From positions 1 through 64,000 of the forward strand of contig WEDG01005101.1 in NCBI GenBank assembly GCA_017591395.1: a DNA stretch of 64,000 nucleotides. Direction: 5' to 3'. This DNA comes from Schistocephalus solidus. Lineage: Eukaryota; Platyhelminthes; Cestoda; Diphyllobothriidea; Diphyllobothriidae. Positions 57,034 to 64,000 of this stretch are shown here, piece by piece (the first letter of the stretch is position 1; each line of letters opens with the position of its first letter). The notes under the pieces are model-generated. The model searched no databases and was not told where the DNA came from. It was given only the letters and a program-made list of their open reading frames with translations. The position numbers and the translations under genes were made by a program.

Positions 57034-58158
57034 ATGGACAAGCAGAAAACAATTAGAACTATCGTTATTCTGTCATTTGTTCACCTCCCGCTAAACGCGG
57101 TAAAATTTCAGTAAGCTTAGCTAATGTAGTTTACGAAGACGAAACATGTATGGGGTGTTTCAGCCTCCAGCAGAAATTCTCAGGCATGGAGCAGGAAATA
57201 AGCAATCTAAGACAAGAAATAGATAACGTTAAAAAATCAATATCTTTCCCAACTGCTTAAAAAGCTCTTGTTCGTAATAAACCTACCACAAAGCAAAATT
57301 CGTATTCATATATAGCTTCTTCAAGCTTACATAAAAGTCACATTAAACATATCGCGATTACTGGACCCGGTAAACCAGAGAAATTTTCGCTACTTCCGAA
57401 GAGAGCCCAATCTAGTCCTTGAGCCATTCCACCAGTACTTAGTTCGGGTAGTATCAGCACTTATCTGGCTGAACCGCCTATCACTACATCACTGGTAGAC
57501 GTTGCACCAACATGCGATGTTGAAGAGGTTGGCGACTTTGTAAAGCCAAAGAAGAAAAGGTCTAAGAAGAACAAGTCACGCAGAGACTTGGCTCTAGCCT
57601 GCCCAACATCCGGCTCATCTGGACCCATCAGGCAAAGTGAGCTGGTTACAAGTACTCACTCAGCTGAAAGATCTGAGTTACAAACGGGCCCAAGATTGAG
57701 TCGAAAACAGAATGTAGTCATTAAAGGTGTCCCGGAGTCAGCTTCAATTATTCCAAAGAAGCGAGTTAAACATGACTTGGAACTCCTTCAATTGTATGCA
57801 AAAACGCTGCTGACGGACGGCGAGACCATTAATATTCTCAATGCATATAGAATAGGGAAGGCTCTGTCTACACCCGATTCAAATCCTCGACCAAGACCTC
57901 TAAAAATCATCTTGGAAAACGAAGCGCAGGCACAGCTCCTGCTACAGAGAAAATCAACCCTGCGGGGTCCGCATTCTGAAGTGTTTTTTTTTTCAACCGG
58001 AATATGGTTTTAAAGAGGGAATGAAAATGCGACAGCTAATAATAGAACTGAAAACACGAAAGACCAATGGCGAGGCGAATCTAAAAATAAGGGATGGACA
58101 GATAGTTCAAGTGAAAAGAGCATTTCTCTGGCCGAAGGCAGTCACCCTGACAGCCTAA
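57034..58158 (+). pseudogene. Family D ORF1 (CxxC, coiled coil, RRM-like)
   Basis: N-terminal part: RYSVICSPPAKRGK, then YEDETCMGCFSLQQKF (CMGC at 57146-57157) running into a heptad-like stretch MEQEISNLRQEIDNVKK, suggesting a coiled-coil trimer segment. After stops near 57258 and 57421 it continues with a basic stretch (KKKRSKKNKSRR), then RKQNVVIKGVPESASIIPKK, the RNP-like strand of an RRM-like domain, and RPRPLKIILENEAQAQLLLQ. An extra T in a T-run near 57990 shifts the frame; the end reads MRQLIIELKTRKTNGEANLK and KRAFLWPKA, stop 58156. LINE ORF1 proteins bind the element RNA. The same layout is seen in element F. Confidence 0.8.
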
Positions 58159-58169
58159 CTGTCCCGTTT

Positions 58170-59150
58170 CAGAAACCAAAAACGTGCCCGCTTAAACTAA
58201 TCGTCCTCAATGCCAGATCTCTGCTTAATAAGATGCCTTTGCTCCAGACTCCGGTTTTCATCCACCGCCCGGACATTGTAATAGTTACAGAGACATGGGC
58301 AACACCCTGTGTATCGGACTCCGAACTCTCTATTCTAGGCTACGCTTACATTCGGAATGATCGACACGAGGGCCGTGGCGGAGGAAGCTGTATCTATGTT
58401 AGGCAACCACTTACATTTTTTCCATTGGACTATTGCCAATTTACCGCGGTAGAGGAGAGCTGTTGGCTCCGAGTAGTCCTAAAAGATAACTACTCTTTAC
58501 TCGTTGGTAGTGTCTATCGCCCACCCAATGCCAGCGAGGATTACGATCTTTGTCTCTCGCTGGCATTTCACGCTGCAGCTGACTTAAATCTGAAGTACTG
58601 CTTGATTGCAGGTGATTTCAATCTTCCTGAAGTTCACTGGTTTCCACCTTCCGGTCCTGCAAAGTTCGAAGACCTACTTGAGGCCATAGATATAGGCATG
58701 TGGGACCAGGTAGTTGATTTTCCCACCCGAGGATCAAACATACTTGATCTTATTTTTTGTAGAGGTTGTCAGCCATCGTCAGTGTCACCTTTAGATCCAC
58801 TTGGGAATTCTGATCATACTATAGTTCTTTCTACACTAGAACTAGACGCTGCTGAAACGTTTTCCAAAAAATATAGCTTTTTTCGTGATTTCAGATCAGA
58901 AAATATGAGGGAATTGTTAACACACCTAAATTCCCACGACTGGACTAACTTCTTTGTATGTTCGGATGTGAATGTTTGTACTGATACGTTTTACAAAGTT
59001 CTAGATCTACTCATTTCTCGTTTTGTACCCCGTAAGAAAATAATTAATGTCAAGGATGAAGTCTACCTCCCTTTATCATTCCGCCATAGACTGCGTAGAC
59101 TCTCCCGTCGTTTTTCATCTACAAAACGACACCTCCGTCCTGCCCCTTGA
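58170..59150 (+). CDS. Family D APE-type endonuclease, unbroken
   Basis: The frame is open from upstream of KLIVLNARSLLNKM (58195) to a stop at 59148. Using the Met at 58233 as residue 1: IVTETWATP (catalytic E at 20), GRGGGSCIYVRQ (48-58), VGSVYRPPN (91-99), LIAGDFNLPEVHW (124-136, catalytic D128), RGSNILDLIFCRG (166-178) and GNSDHTIVLS (191-200, catalytic D194/H195). All active-site residues expected of LINE APE nucleases are present. It shares its start region with the end of ORF1 in another frame, as often seen in two-ORF LINEs. A frameshift near 59130 separates it from the RT. Confidence 0.9.
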   Translation, partial: QKPKTCPLKLIVLNARSLLNKMPLLQTPVFIHRPDIVIVTETWATPCVSDSELSILGYAYIRNDRHEGRGGGSCIYVRQPLTFFPLDYCQFTAVEESCWLRVVLKDNYSLLVGSVYRPPNASEDYDLCLSLAFHAAADLNLKYCLIAGDFNLPEVHWFPPSGPAKFEDLLEAIDIGMWDQVVDFPTRGSNILDLIFCRGCQPSSVSPLDPLGNSDHTIVLSTLELDAAETFSKKYSFFRDFRSENMRELLTHLNSHDWTNFFVCSDVNVCTDTFYKVLDLLISRFVPRKKIINVKDEVYLPLSFRHRLRRLSRRFSSTKRHLRPAP

Positions 59151-59359
59151 TCCAGAAAAATCTTTGAAGCGGCTAAGAGGCTGTCTGACGAAAAACAACA
59201 AGCCGATGAGGTTACCTTTGCCGAAAAACCCTTCGTTAAATGTTGCGAAGCTTTTTTTCGCGCACAGTAAAAACGCAGAGAAAAAAACGCAGCACCCCGT
59301 ACTTCGAGATGCTTTAGGAAACCCAATAGCTGACGCTAAGTTGACTGCTGATAGCTTCA

Positions 59360-60334
59360 ATGCTTTCTTGTCTAGAACGTTTAGTGAACATACCGTCGCG
59401 CCCCTTTCCTAATATCCGGGTTTGGACCGGTAACGTCCTCGAAACCATAACTTTTACCCTCTGGGACGTGACCGTAGCCATTCGGCGTTTTCGTCAATCT
59501 TACAGTCCAGGACCAGATGGCGTCCCGGTTAGCATTCTAAAGGCGGATGCAAACGATATTTTTCCGTCCCTTCTGTATAAGATATTTAATCTTGCTCTCG
59601 AAAGTGAAACTTTTCCTATTTTATGGAAGGAATCGCACATACTGCCTATTCCGAAACACGGCCGACCTACGTCATTTGACGACTTTAGACCAATAAATAC
59701 ACTACCAGCAGTCTCGAAGATCTTCGAGTCCTTGATCAAAGACAAGATGATGTGTCACCTAAGAGAAAATAACCTAATTAATGCGGCTCAGCATGGTTTT
59801 CTCGAAAAAAGGTCTTGTGACACTTGCCAGCTCTCTTTCTTTGATCACGTGCTACAATCTAGAGACAGCGGTTTTGCAATTTACACCGTTTACTTCGATT
59901 TCACTAAGGCTTTTGATGGTGTTGACCATGATCTCCTACTGCTGAAACTTGCCTCCTTCGGCATAGGTAACAAGCTTCTGAACTTAATAATTTCCTATTT
60001 CAATGCTCGCGCACGACAGGTTAAAATTTCTGATGTTATCTCCAACCCCACGCATGTGAGGAGCGGAGTTATTCAGGGCAGCGTGCTCGGCCCGCTTCTA
60101 TTTTGCCTCTTTGTCAACGATGTTCCTGATTGTTTTCAGTATGGTAGGCCCTTTATGTACGCTGACGATTTAAAAGTTGCCTATCGATATAAACCGGTTG
60201 ATCGAAACATCGTGCTTGAGCACTTAAAAACGGATCTTCAGGCCTTTGCTCAGTGGTGTCGCACATGGCGCCTCTCACTTTCTTGGCAAAAGTGCTCCGT
60301 TATGGTTATTGGCGACAACCATCAGCCCCACTAG
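59360..60334 (+). CDS. Family D reverse transcriptase, unbroken core
   Basis: 324 codons. Fingers: RRFRQSYSPGPDGVPVSIL (42-60), WKESHILPIPKHGRP and DFRPINTLPAVSKIFESLI. Palm: QHGFLEKRSCDTCQLSFF (144-161), YTVYFDFTKAFDGVDHDLLL (175-194, motif A), SGVIQGSVLGPLLFCLF (235-251, motif B) and RPFMYADDLKVAY (263-275, motif C YADD at 267-270), followed by SLSWQKCSVMVIG. Both catalytic Asp pairs are intact. Stop at 60332. The thumb and C-terminal region follow in shifted frames: KDLGISYSSSLNLSEHCALI, then 60508-60861 with VRPSLEYCSFLFSLLHASER and LWLRRLQKGLFLLFKLL. Confidence 0.9.
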   Translation: MLSCLERLVNIPSRPFPNIRVWTGNVLETITFTLWDVTVAIRRFRQSYSPGPDGVPVSILKADANDIFPSLLYKIFNLALESETFPILWKESHILPIPKHGRPTSFDDFRPINTLPAVSKIFESLIKDKMMCHLRENNLINAAQHGFLEKRSCDTCQLSFFDHVLQSRDSGFAIYTVYFDFTKAFDGVDHDLLLLKLASFGIGNKLLNLIISYFNARARQVKISDVISNPTHVRSGVIQGSVLGPLLFCLFVNDVPDCFQYGRPFMYADDLKVAYRYKPVDRNIVLEHLKTDLQAFAQWCRTWRLSLSWQKCSVMVIGDNHQPH

Positions 60335-61230
60335 CATAGACGGTCACGATCTAAACGCCCGGAGTTATAAAGGATCTGGGCATATCATACTCTAGTAGTC
60401 TTAATCTGTCAGAGCACTGCGCCCTGATTGTCTCGAAAGCACGCCAAACTACTGGGTTTATTCTCAGAAATTTTAAAACCGTCAAAATTAGAATCAGCCT
60501 CTTTAAAATGTATGTCAGGCCTAGTCTGGAATATTGCTCGTTTCTATTTAGTCTTCTGCACGCTAGTGAACGAAAGAAGATAGAATCAGTCCAGCACTTC
60601 TTTACAAAAAGAGTTTTCTATTCAGATCACCGAAACCTGTCCTATCACCAACGCTGTGAGCTTACAAGCCTTGACCCGCTGTGGCTTCGCAGATTACAGA
60701 AGGGACTATTTTTACTGTTTAAACTACTAAACAGTCGTACATTTAACCACCTTATATCTCTGAGGCACCTCGACCACTCTCGGCGCACCAGTCATCGAGA
60801 TGTATTTTTTTATTTCTTCCTTTGGCACGCACAGTTAGATACCGACAGTTTTTTTCGGTAAACGCTATAGCAATCTGGAATAAGTTACCTAGAAGTATCA
60901 AAAATTCAGCAAAGCTATCCCTTGTTTACGCGAACTCTCACTAGTTTTCTACATTCAGGACACCTTCCAAAACGTTTGGGTGCTGACTCTGTTGAAGCTC
61001 TCTTCGGTTCTGATGGCGTTCACGGACTCTGAATCCTGTGCCGTTCTTCATGCTGAGGGCAATATTACTGGCTCTGCAGACCTCAATCGGCTTATTTATC
61101 AGTCGACAGCGAACAGCCGCTCGCCTACATACCTGCTGGTGCAGAATATCAGATCCGTAACACTGAATGGAGAGGTTCTTCACCGGGCACCTGGGTTAAC
61201 GCGTCCCTGTCCAGAACTTTAATTACTCAA

Positions 61231-61296
61231 TAAGCTGCAGTTTTTTCTCCTGAAAACACCTAAAACAACGATCAGGAGTTTTTTTCACTGTCAGCT
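61231..61296 (+). promoter_or_regulatory. 3'UTR RNA structure, ENE-like (family D main copy)
   Basis: Outer helix AAGCUGCAGU (61231-61240) with ACUG-U-CAGCUU (61286-61296): ten pairs with one bulged U. Internal loop U5 (61241-61245) facing U7 plus C (61278-61285). Inner helix CUCCUGA / UCAGGAG (61246-61252 with 61271-61277). An A-rich tail, GCAAAAAATAAATAAAATAA, starts about 40 nt downstream, a candidate partner for the U-tracts. Compared with family C, the sixth inner pair changes from A-U to G-C. Confidence 0.7.
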
Positions 61297-61366
61297 TGAC
61301 CCTTTACTGTATATTTTTTGACCTTGCCTGTAAACTTGCAAAAAATAAATAAAATAAAATAAAAAT

Positions 61367-61554
61367 ACGCGAGCGTATTGCCCAAGAACTCATAGCCTCT
61401 CAAAACGTAGATTCCTCTTCAATTGTAGGTGTGCTTGAAGAGTTTTTGGTGCCACGTCAGATACATCTGACGTCCAACTTGCATCCTCATCAGCAGAGGA
61501 AATCTCGAAGTCGTCTTATGATGAACTAGAGGAAGAGGTCAGATGCCACTACGA
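61367..61554 (+). other. Exon-like acidic peptide, unassigned
   Basis: Plus-strand translation gives ERIAQELIASQNVDSSSIVG followed by VLEEFLV. After a one-frame shift near 61455 it gives [20 protein letters not shown] and [16 protein letters not shown] at 61556. The composition is coding-like (acidic, Ser-rich) but no family is recognised. Its stop overlaps the 3' end of the minus-strand candidate exon. Confidence 0.2.
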
Positions 61555-61674
61555 TTAAGATGAGTCGGACGGATACATTTCCCTCATATTCTCGGCAATT
61601 AGGTGAAAATCATCCAGAAAACCTTTCTGGGCACGTCTCCTAAGTGTTTTCTTAGATACTGCTCTAAACATTCT
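61555..61674 (-). CDS. Candidate small exon or gene behind a strong splice acceptor
   Basis: The minus strand shows a long pyrimidine run ending TTTTTTTGCAG at 61675, then AATGTTTAGAGC: an ATG one base after the AG, as seen at flatworm trans-splice acceptors. The frame reads [20 protein letters not shown], then [22 protein letters not shown] (38 codons). Upstream (61735-61880) is CpG-rich and carries an ATTGGT (inverted CCAAT) word at 61874. Promoter-like, but short and without a known domain. Could be a real small gene or chance. Confidence 0.25.
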   Translation of the reverse strand, partial: RMFRAVSKKTLRRRAQKGFLDDFHLIAENMREMYPSDSS

Positions 61675-61942
61675 GCAAAAAAAGCAAAAAACGGTCAGTA
61701 TAGACAGAACAGGGGTGCAGGCAGTTAAGCGACCGCGTCGCAGCACGGCAGCGCAGGAACTGGCGTGGCACGGCGCGCGCGGGATTGACAGCTCAGTGCC
61801 CGATCGATTTGCCAATAACACTGCGCGCATTCTCTTGCGCCCTAAGCGACGCGTCATCGAGGTACACTAGCAACCAATCAAATTCCAGATGCGATTGACG
61901 TACGACCGTTCGAGCCTCAAATCGTATTTCATTGCTATTAGG

Positions 61943-62000
61943 GACGCATTCCAATCCTCTGACTAGTTTCGTCGCCCTCTATTGAACTTTCTCCAGAAGT
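61943..62000 (-). mobile_element. Tiny internal piece of a family A RT
   Basis: 58 bp matching 16739-16795 of family A (CATTCCAATCCKCTGACTAG, GAACTTTCTCCAG), encoding the LEKVQ..ATKLV block. It includes neither end of the element. Next to it on the plus side lies ATTGCTATTAGGG, also found beside the family A fragment at 55147. Confidence 0.7.
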
Positions 62001-62162
62001 CGCAACAAAGGCTGAGTCGTTGCATGCTTATTTAAAGTCTGACTACTGAATACTATTGCATCCTATCCCAGTTATTTAAGAGGATTTATAAGTTAAATGC
62101 ATTCGAATACAGTCATAAGAGGTATGGAAAACGCAGACGCTCAGGACTCATCTGTGCTCAGG

Positions 62163-62248
62163 AAAAAAAATTGCGGCGCGGGCGGGTCTGGAACCCATGT
62201 CGCAGATTCATACGTCGACGAACATAACCACTGCGCTACATCCTCAGG
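62163..62248 (-). repeat. tRNA-like Pol III cassette, antisense to LINE ORF1
   Basis: Minus strand: A box TAGCGCAGTGGTTA (62238-62225), matching the consensus well; B box GGTTCCAGACC (62195-62185) inside a T-arm GGGT-TCCAG-ACCC; then a T8 terminator (62170-62163). The spacing is that of a tRNA gene. The anticodon arm is imperfect, so it is called tRNA-derived (SINE head or pseudo-tRNA). It lies head to head with the start of element F, a few tens of bp away. Confidence 0.65.
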
Positions 62249-62638
62249 ACAATATGGAAAACAAAATTGTATCCAAACAAAAAAATATGACAAAGACAGA
62301 TATTCTGTTACCACTTCTCCTCATGCCAAGTGGGCAAAAAGCCTGTGAACACTCATGAATATCACCTACGAGGACGAAAAGTGCATGGGGTGTTTAAATC
62401 TCTTGCAGAAATTCTTATCGATGGAGAAAGAGATAAGTAACTTAAAACAAGAAATGGCCGATCTCAAAGAGAAGGTTCAAAGTTCACCCGAAAAAAAACA
62501 CCCGTAGCAATGAGAATTCCAACCAAAGAAATAACATATGCAAATACTGCTTCCTCAAGAATACCTCATGTAGAGCTTAAATAAATTGCGTCTACAGAGC
62601 TTCAAAAGGGAGATCAAACCAGCTCATGCACCTTACTA

Positions 62639-63520
62639 GTGTCATCGAGCTTAGATAGAAGCAGAAATGTGCTGGATACACAAACATATGCGGCATCGTC
62701 GCTGAATGATACAAAAAAGGGTGAAGTAAAAAAGCACGTTGAATTTGAAGCACCTAAGACGAAGAATTCGAAGTCGAAAAGGGCCAAGAAGCTTTCACAA
62801 AAAAGTGGTTTGAACTCCGGAAAAAGCTCGTTCTTACCGATAGATGCTCAAGTGCAATCCTCTGTTGGTAATACAAGAGCAAGTGGAGGACCAATTGGCA
62901 AAGTTTCCAAAAGGGGTTTGCCATTAACTTTAGGAATAGTTGCTCATACTGACGCAAATAACATCGTCGACCAGAGTAGCATTCTTCCTAATACTGATGC
63001 TCTATCAACAAATCTGAACTCAAAGTCACCAAACATACATTTCGACTAAAAACGCAATCTCGTTATTAAAGGGGTTCCCGAGTCCACTTCTCTGATTGCA
63101 AAGGAAAGGGTAGAACATGACCTCAGTCTTTTCCGAGAATACTCATTATCGATTCTTCGAGGTGGCGAATGCGTAAAAGTGCACATAGCATTTCGTTTAG
63201 GAAAAGCGGATGTTTCACATGAACGATCATCACCAAGGCCTCTTAAAATCATTCTTGAAAATGATGTTTAGGCTTCACGCCTCCTAGAACGGAGAACAGC
63301 TCTCCGTTGCTCACACAGGGATGTGTTTTTTCAGCCGGATTACAAACCCAAGGAAAGGTACAAAATGAGGATGCTGAGAGCAGAAATAAAGAGGAGGACC
63401 GAGCAGGGGGAAAGATGGCTCCAAATAAAGGACGGGGAAATAAAATTGATAAAGAGGTCTTTCTTATGGCAGACCCCGTGCATAATCAAGGTGGATTCTT
63501 GCCAAGACGGAGGACACTAA
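62639..63520 (+). pseudogene. Family F ORF1, RRM-like part
   Basis: A single frame of 294 codons with two in-frame stops (TAA 63047, TAG 63269). It starts after the coiled-coil region (62375-62450: DEKCMGCLNLLQKF, then MEKEISNLKQEM in an upstream frame). Ser/Lys-rich linker KTKNSKSKRAKK, then KRNLVIKGVPESTSLIAKER, HDLSLFREYSLSIL, RPLKIILENDV, ERRTALRCSHRDVFFQPDY, LRAEIKRRTEQGERWLQI and IKRSFLW. It matches family D ORF1 block for block. The family role is RNA binding and chaperone activity for the element RNA. Confidence 0.8.
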
Positions 63521-63640
63521 ACACGATGTACCCAACTGTACAGAGCTTGAATAATAAAAAAGGCGCTCCAGAACTCGGATGACGACCACTCATCAGAACT
63601 CAGCGTCGGCGAAATGGACACCAGTTCATCTCGGTAAACA

Positions 63641-64000
63641 ATGACAGACTCTAGTATTCAATCGCGCGAAATTTGCAGAAGTCTATATGGAGGAGTTACC
63701 CAGTCTAAATTGAGATGTTTGTATACCAATGCTCAGAGTCTCCTATCGAAAGTAGATGAACTCAAAGCATTAGTATCAGACCGCACCCCCGATATCATTG
63801 CGATTACGGAAACGTGGCTCAAAGCCGAAATCGCGGATAGCGAGGTTACGATAGATTGATACCAACTTTTTCTTAAAGACCGAGAAAATCGAAAGGGAGG
63901 AGGAGTGGCCATATATGTTAGGACAGGAATCTCGGCAGTCGAACGAGCACACTCCATCTTCCCTGAATATGAATTTCTCTGGATAAAGATTAAAAAGGAT
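63641..64000 (+). pseudogene. Family F endonuclease, N-terminal part
   Basis: LRCLYTNAQSLLSKVDELKA (63711-63770), then SDRTPDIIAITETWLKAEIA (catalytic ETW), a TGA at 63857 where homologs have Gly, and continuing in the same frame YQLFLKDRENRKGGGVAIYV and EFLWIKIKKD at the window edge. The GDFN and SDH motifs would lie beyond 64000. Close in wording to the fragment at 28690-29282. Confidence 0.85.

Larger units (their letters stand above)
57034..61366 (+). mobile_element. Non-LTR retrotransposon, family D (nearly complete, two ORFs)
   Basis: Order: ORF1 (57034-58158), endonuclease (about 58170-59150), linker (59050-59412), RT (59360-60334), RT C-terminal part (60340-60861), 3'UTR with ENE-like structure (61231-61296) and an A-rich tail (61339-61366). 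Only a few frameshifts and stops break it, making it the best-preserved element in the window. A 5'-truncated sister copy lies at 50395-51078. CR1-like by ORF plan, though the RT wording (VYFDFTKAFDGVDHDLL) is closer to families C and E than to A. Confidence 0.9.
62255..64000 (+). mobile_element. CR1-like LINE, family F, 5' part (runs off the window)
   Basis: ORF1 from about 62255 to 63520, then a linker, then the endonuclease from about 63700 to the window end. The plan matches family D: RYSV and CMGC start, coiled coil, basic stretch, RRM-like end, and RCLYTNAQSLL as the endonuclease start. A few stops but little frame damage. The RT and 3' end lie outside the window. Confidence 0.85.

Noticed and set aside
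59063..59360. Two minus-strand ORFs over the family D linker
   Set aside because: Shadows of the plus-strand LINE coding frames.
62178..62248. Functional tRNA gene
   Set aside because: A box, B box and T-run are good, but the anticodon arm and acceptor stem do not pair convincingly. Called tRNA-derived only.
1..64000. CRISPR array, prophage or bacterial operons
   Set aside because: No regular spacer-repeat array, ribosome-binding-site-led gene strings or phage genes. The elements are animal-type LINEs, mariner and Penelope.

Overview
The window looks like gene-poor, repeat-packed nuclear DNA of a flatworm. It holds no operons, rRNA genes or prokaryotic signals. It is filled with overlapping, broken non-LTR retrotransposons. 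The RTE-type element at 19559-21840 reads very like the endonuclease/reverse transcriptase proteins that I recall as abundant in diphyllobothriidean tapeworms (Spirometra, Dibothriocephalus, Schistocephalus). One possible gene has a 37-bp GT-AG intron, a size usual in flatworms. The organism call is inference from memory of families; no search was run. Layout: 1-728 and 13635-14345 are arms of a large inverted repeat. Between them lie a decayed mariner transposase (4986-5960, minus) and a Penelope-like RT plus GIY-YIG reading frame with six in-frame stops and no frameshift (10325-11659, plus). 16125-21840 holds a CR1-like element (family A, minus) abutting a truncated RTE-like element (family B, minus). 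22060-29620 is simple-sequence and duplicated DNA: a polypurine tract, an AC microsatellite, and a tandem duplication in which one copy has grown a 90-bp minisatellite. 30150-31680 is a worn CR1-like RT. 32345-33578 and 42137-43367 form a second inverted repeat whose arms carry the same predicted protein C terminus. Between those arms lie a family C LINE (34484-38095, minus), a CR1-like fragment (38235-39485, plus) and a candidate secreted-protein gene (41537-42230, plus). 45237-55147 is a nest of LINE families C, D, E and A inserted in one another. 57034-61366 is a nearly complete family D element, and 62255-64000 is the 5' part of another CR1-like element (F) that runs off the window. How the parts relate: nearly everything recognisable is self-replicating DNA. 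The LINEs share one plan: an ORF1 with a CxxC/coiled-coil start and an RRM-like end, then an ORF2 with an APE-type endonuclease and a reverse transcriptase. The most notable signal is a 3'UTR RNA structure shared by families C, D and E: two short helices on either side of an internal loop made almost only of U on both strands, with covarying helix pairs. That is the architecture of the triple-helix poly(A)-clamping elements (ENE) known from some viral, cellular and transposon RNAs. Host genes are few: one candidate secreted glycoprotein and a handful of weak exon-like ORFs.
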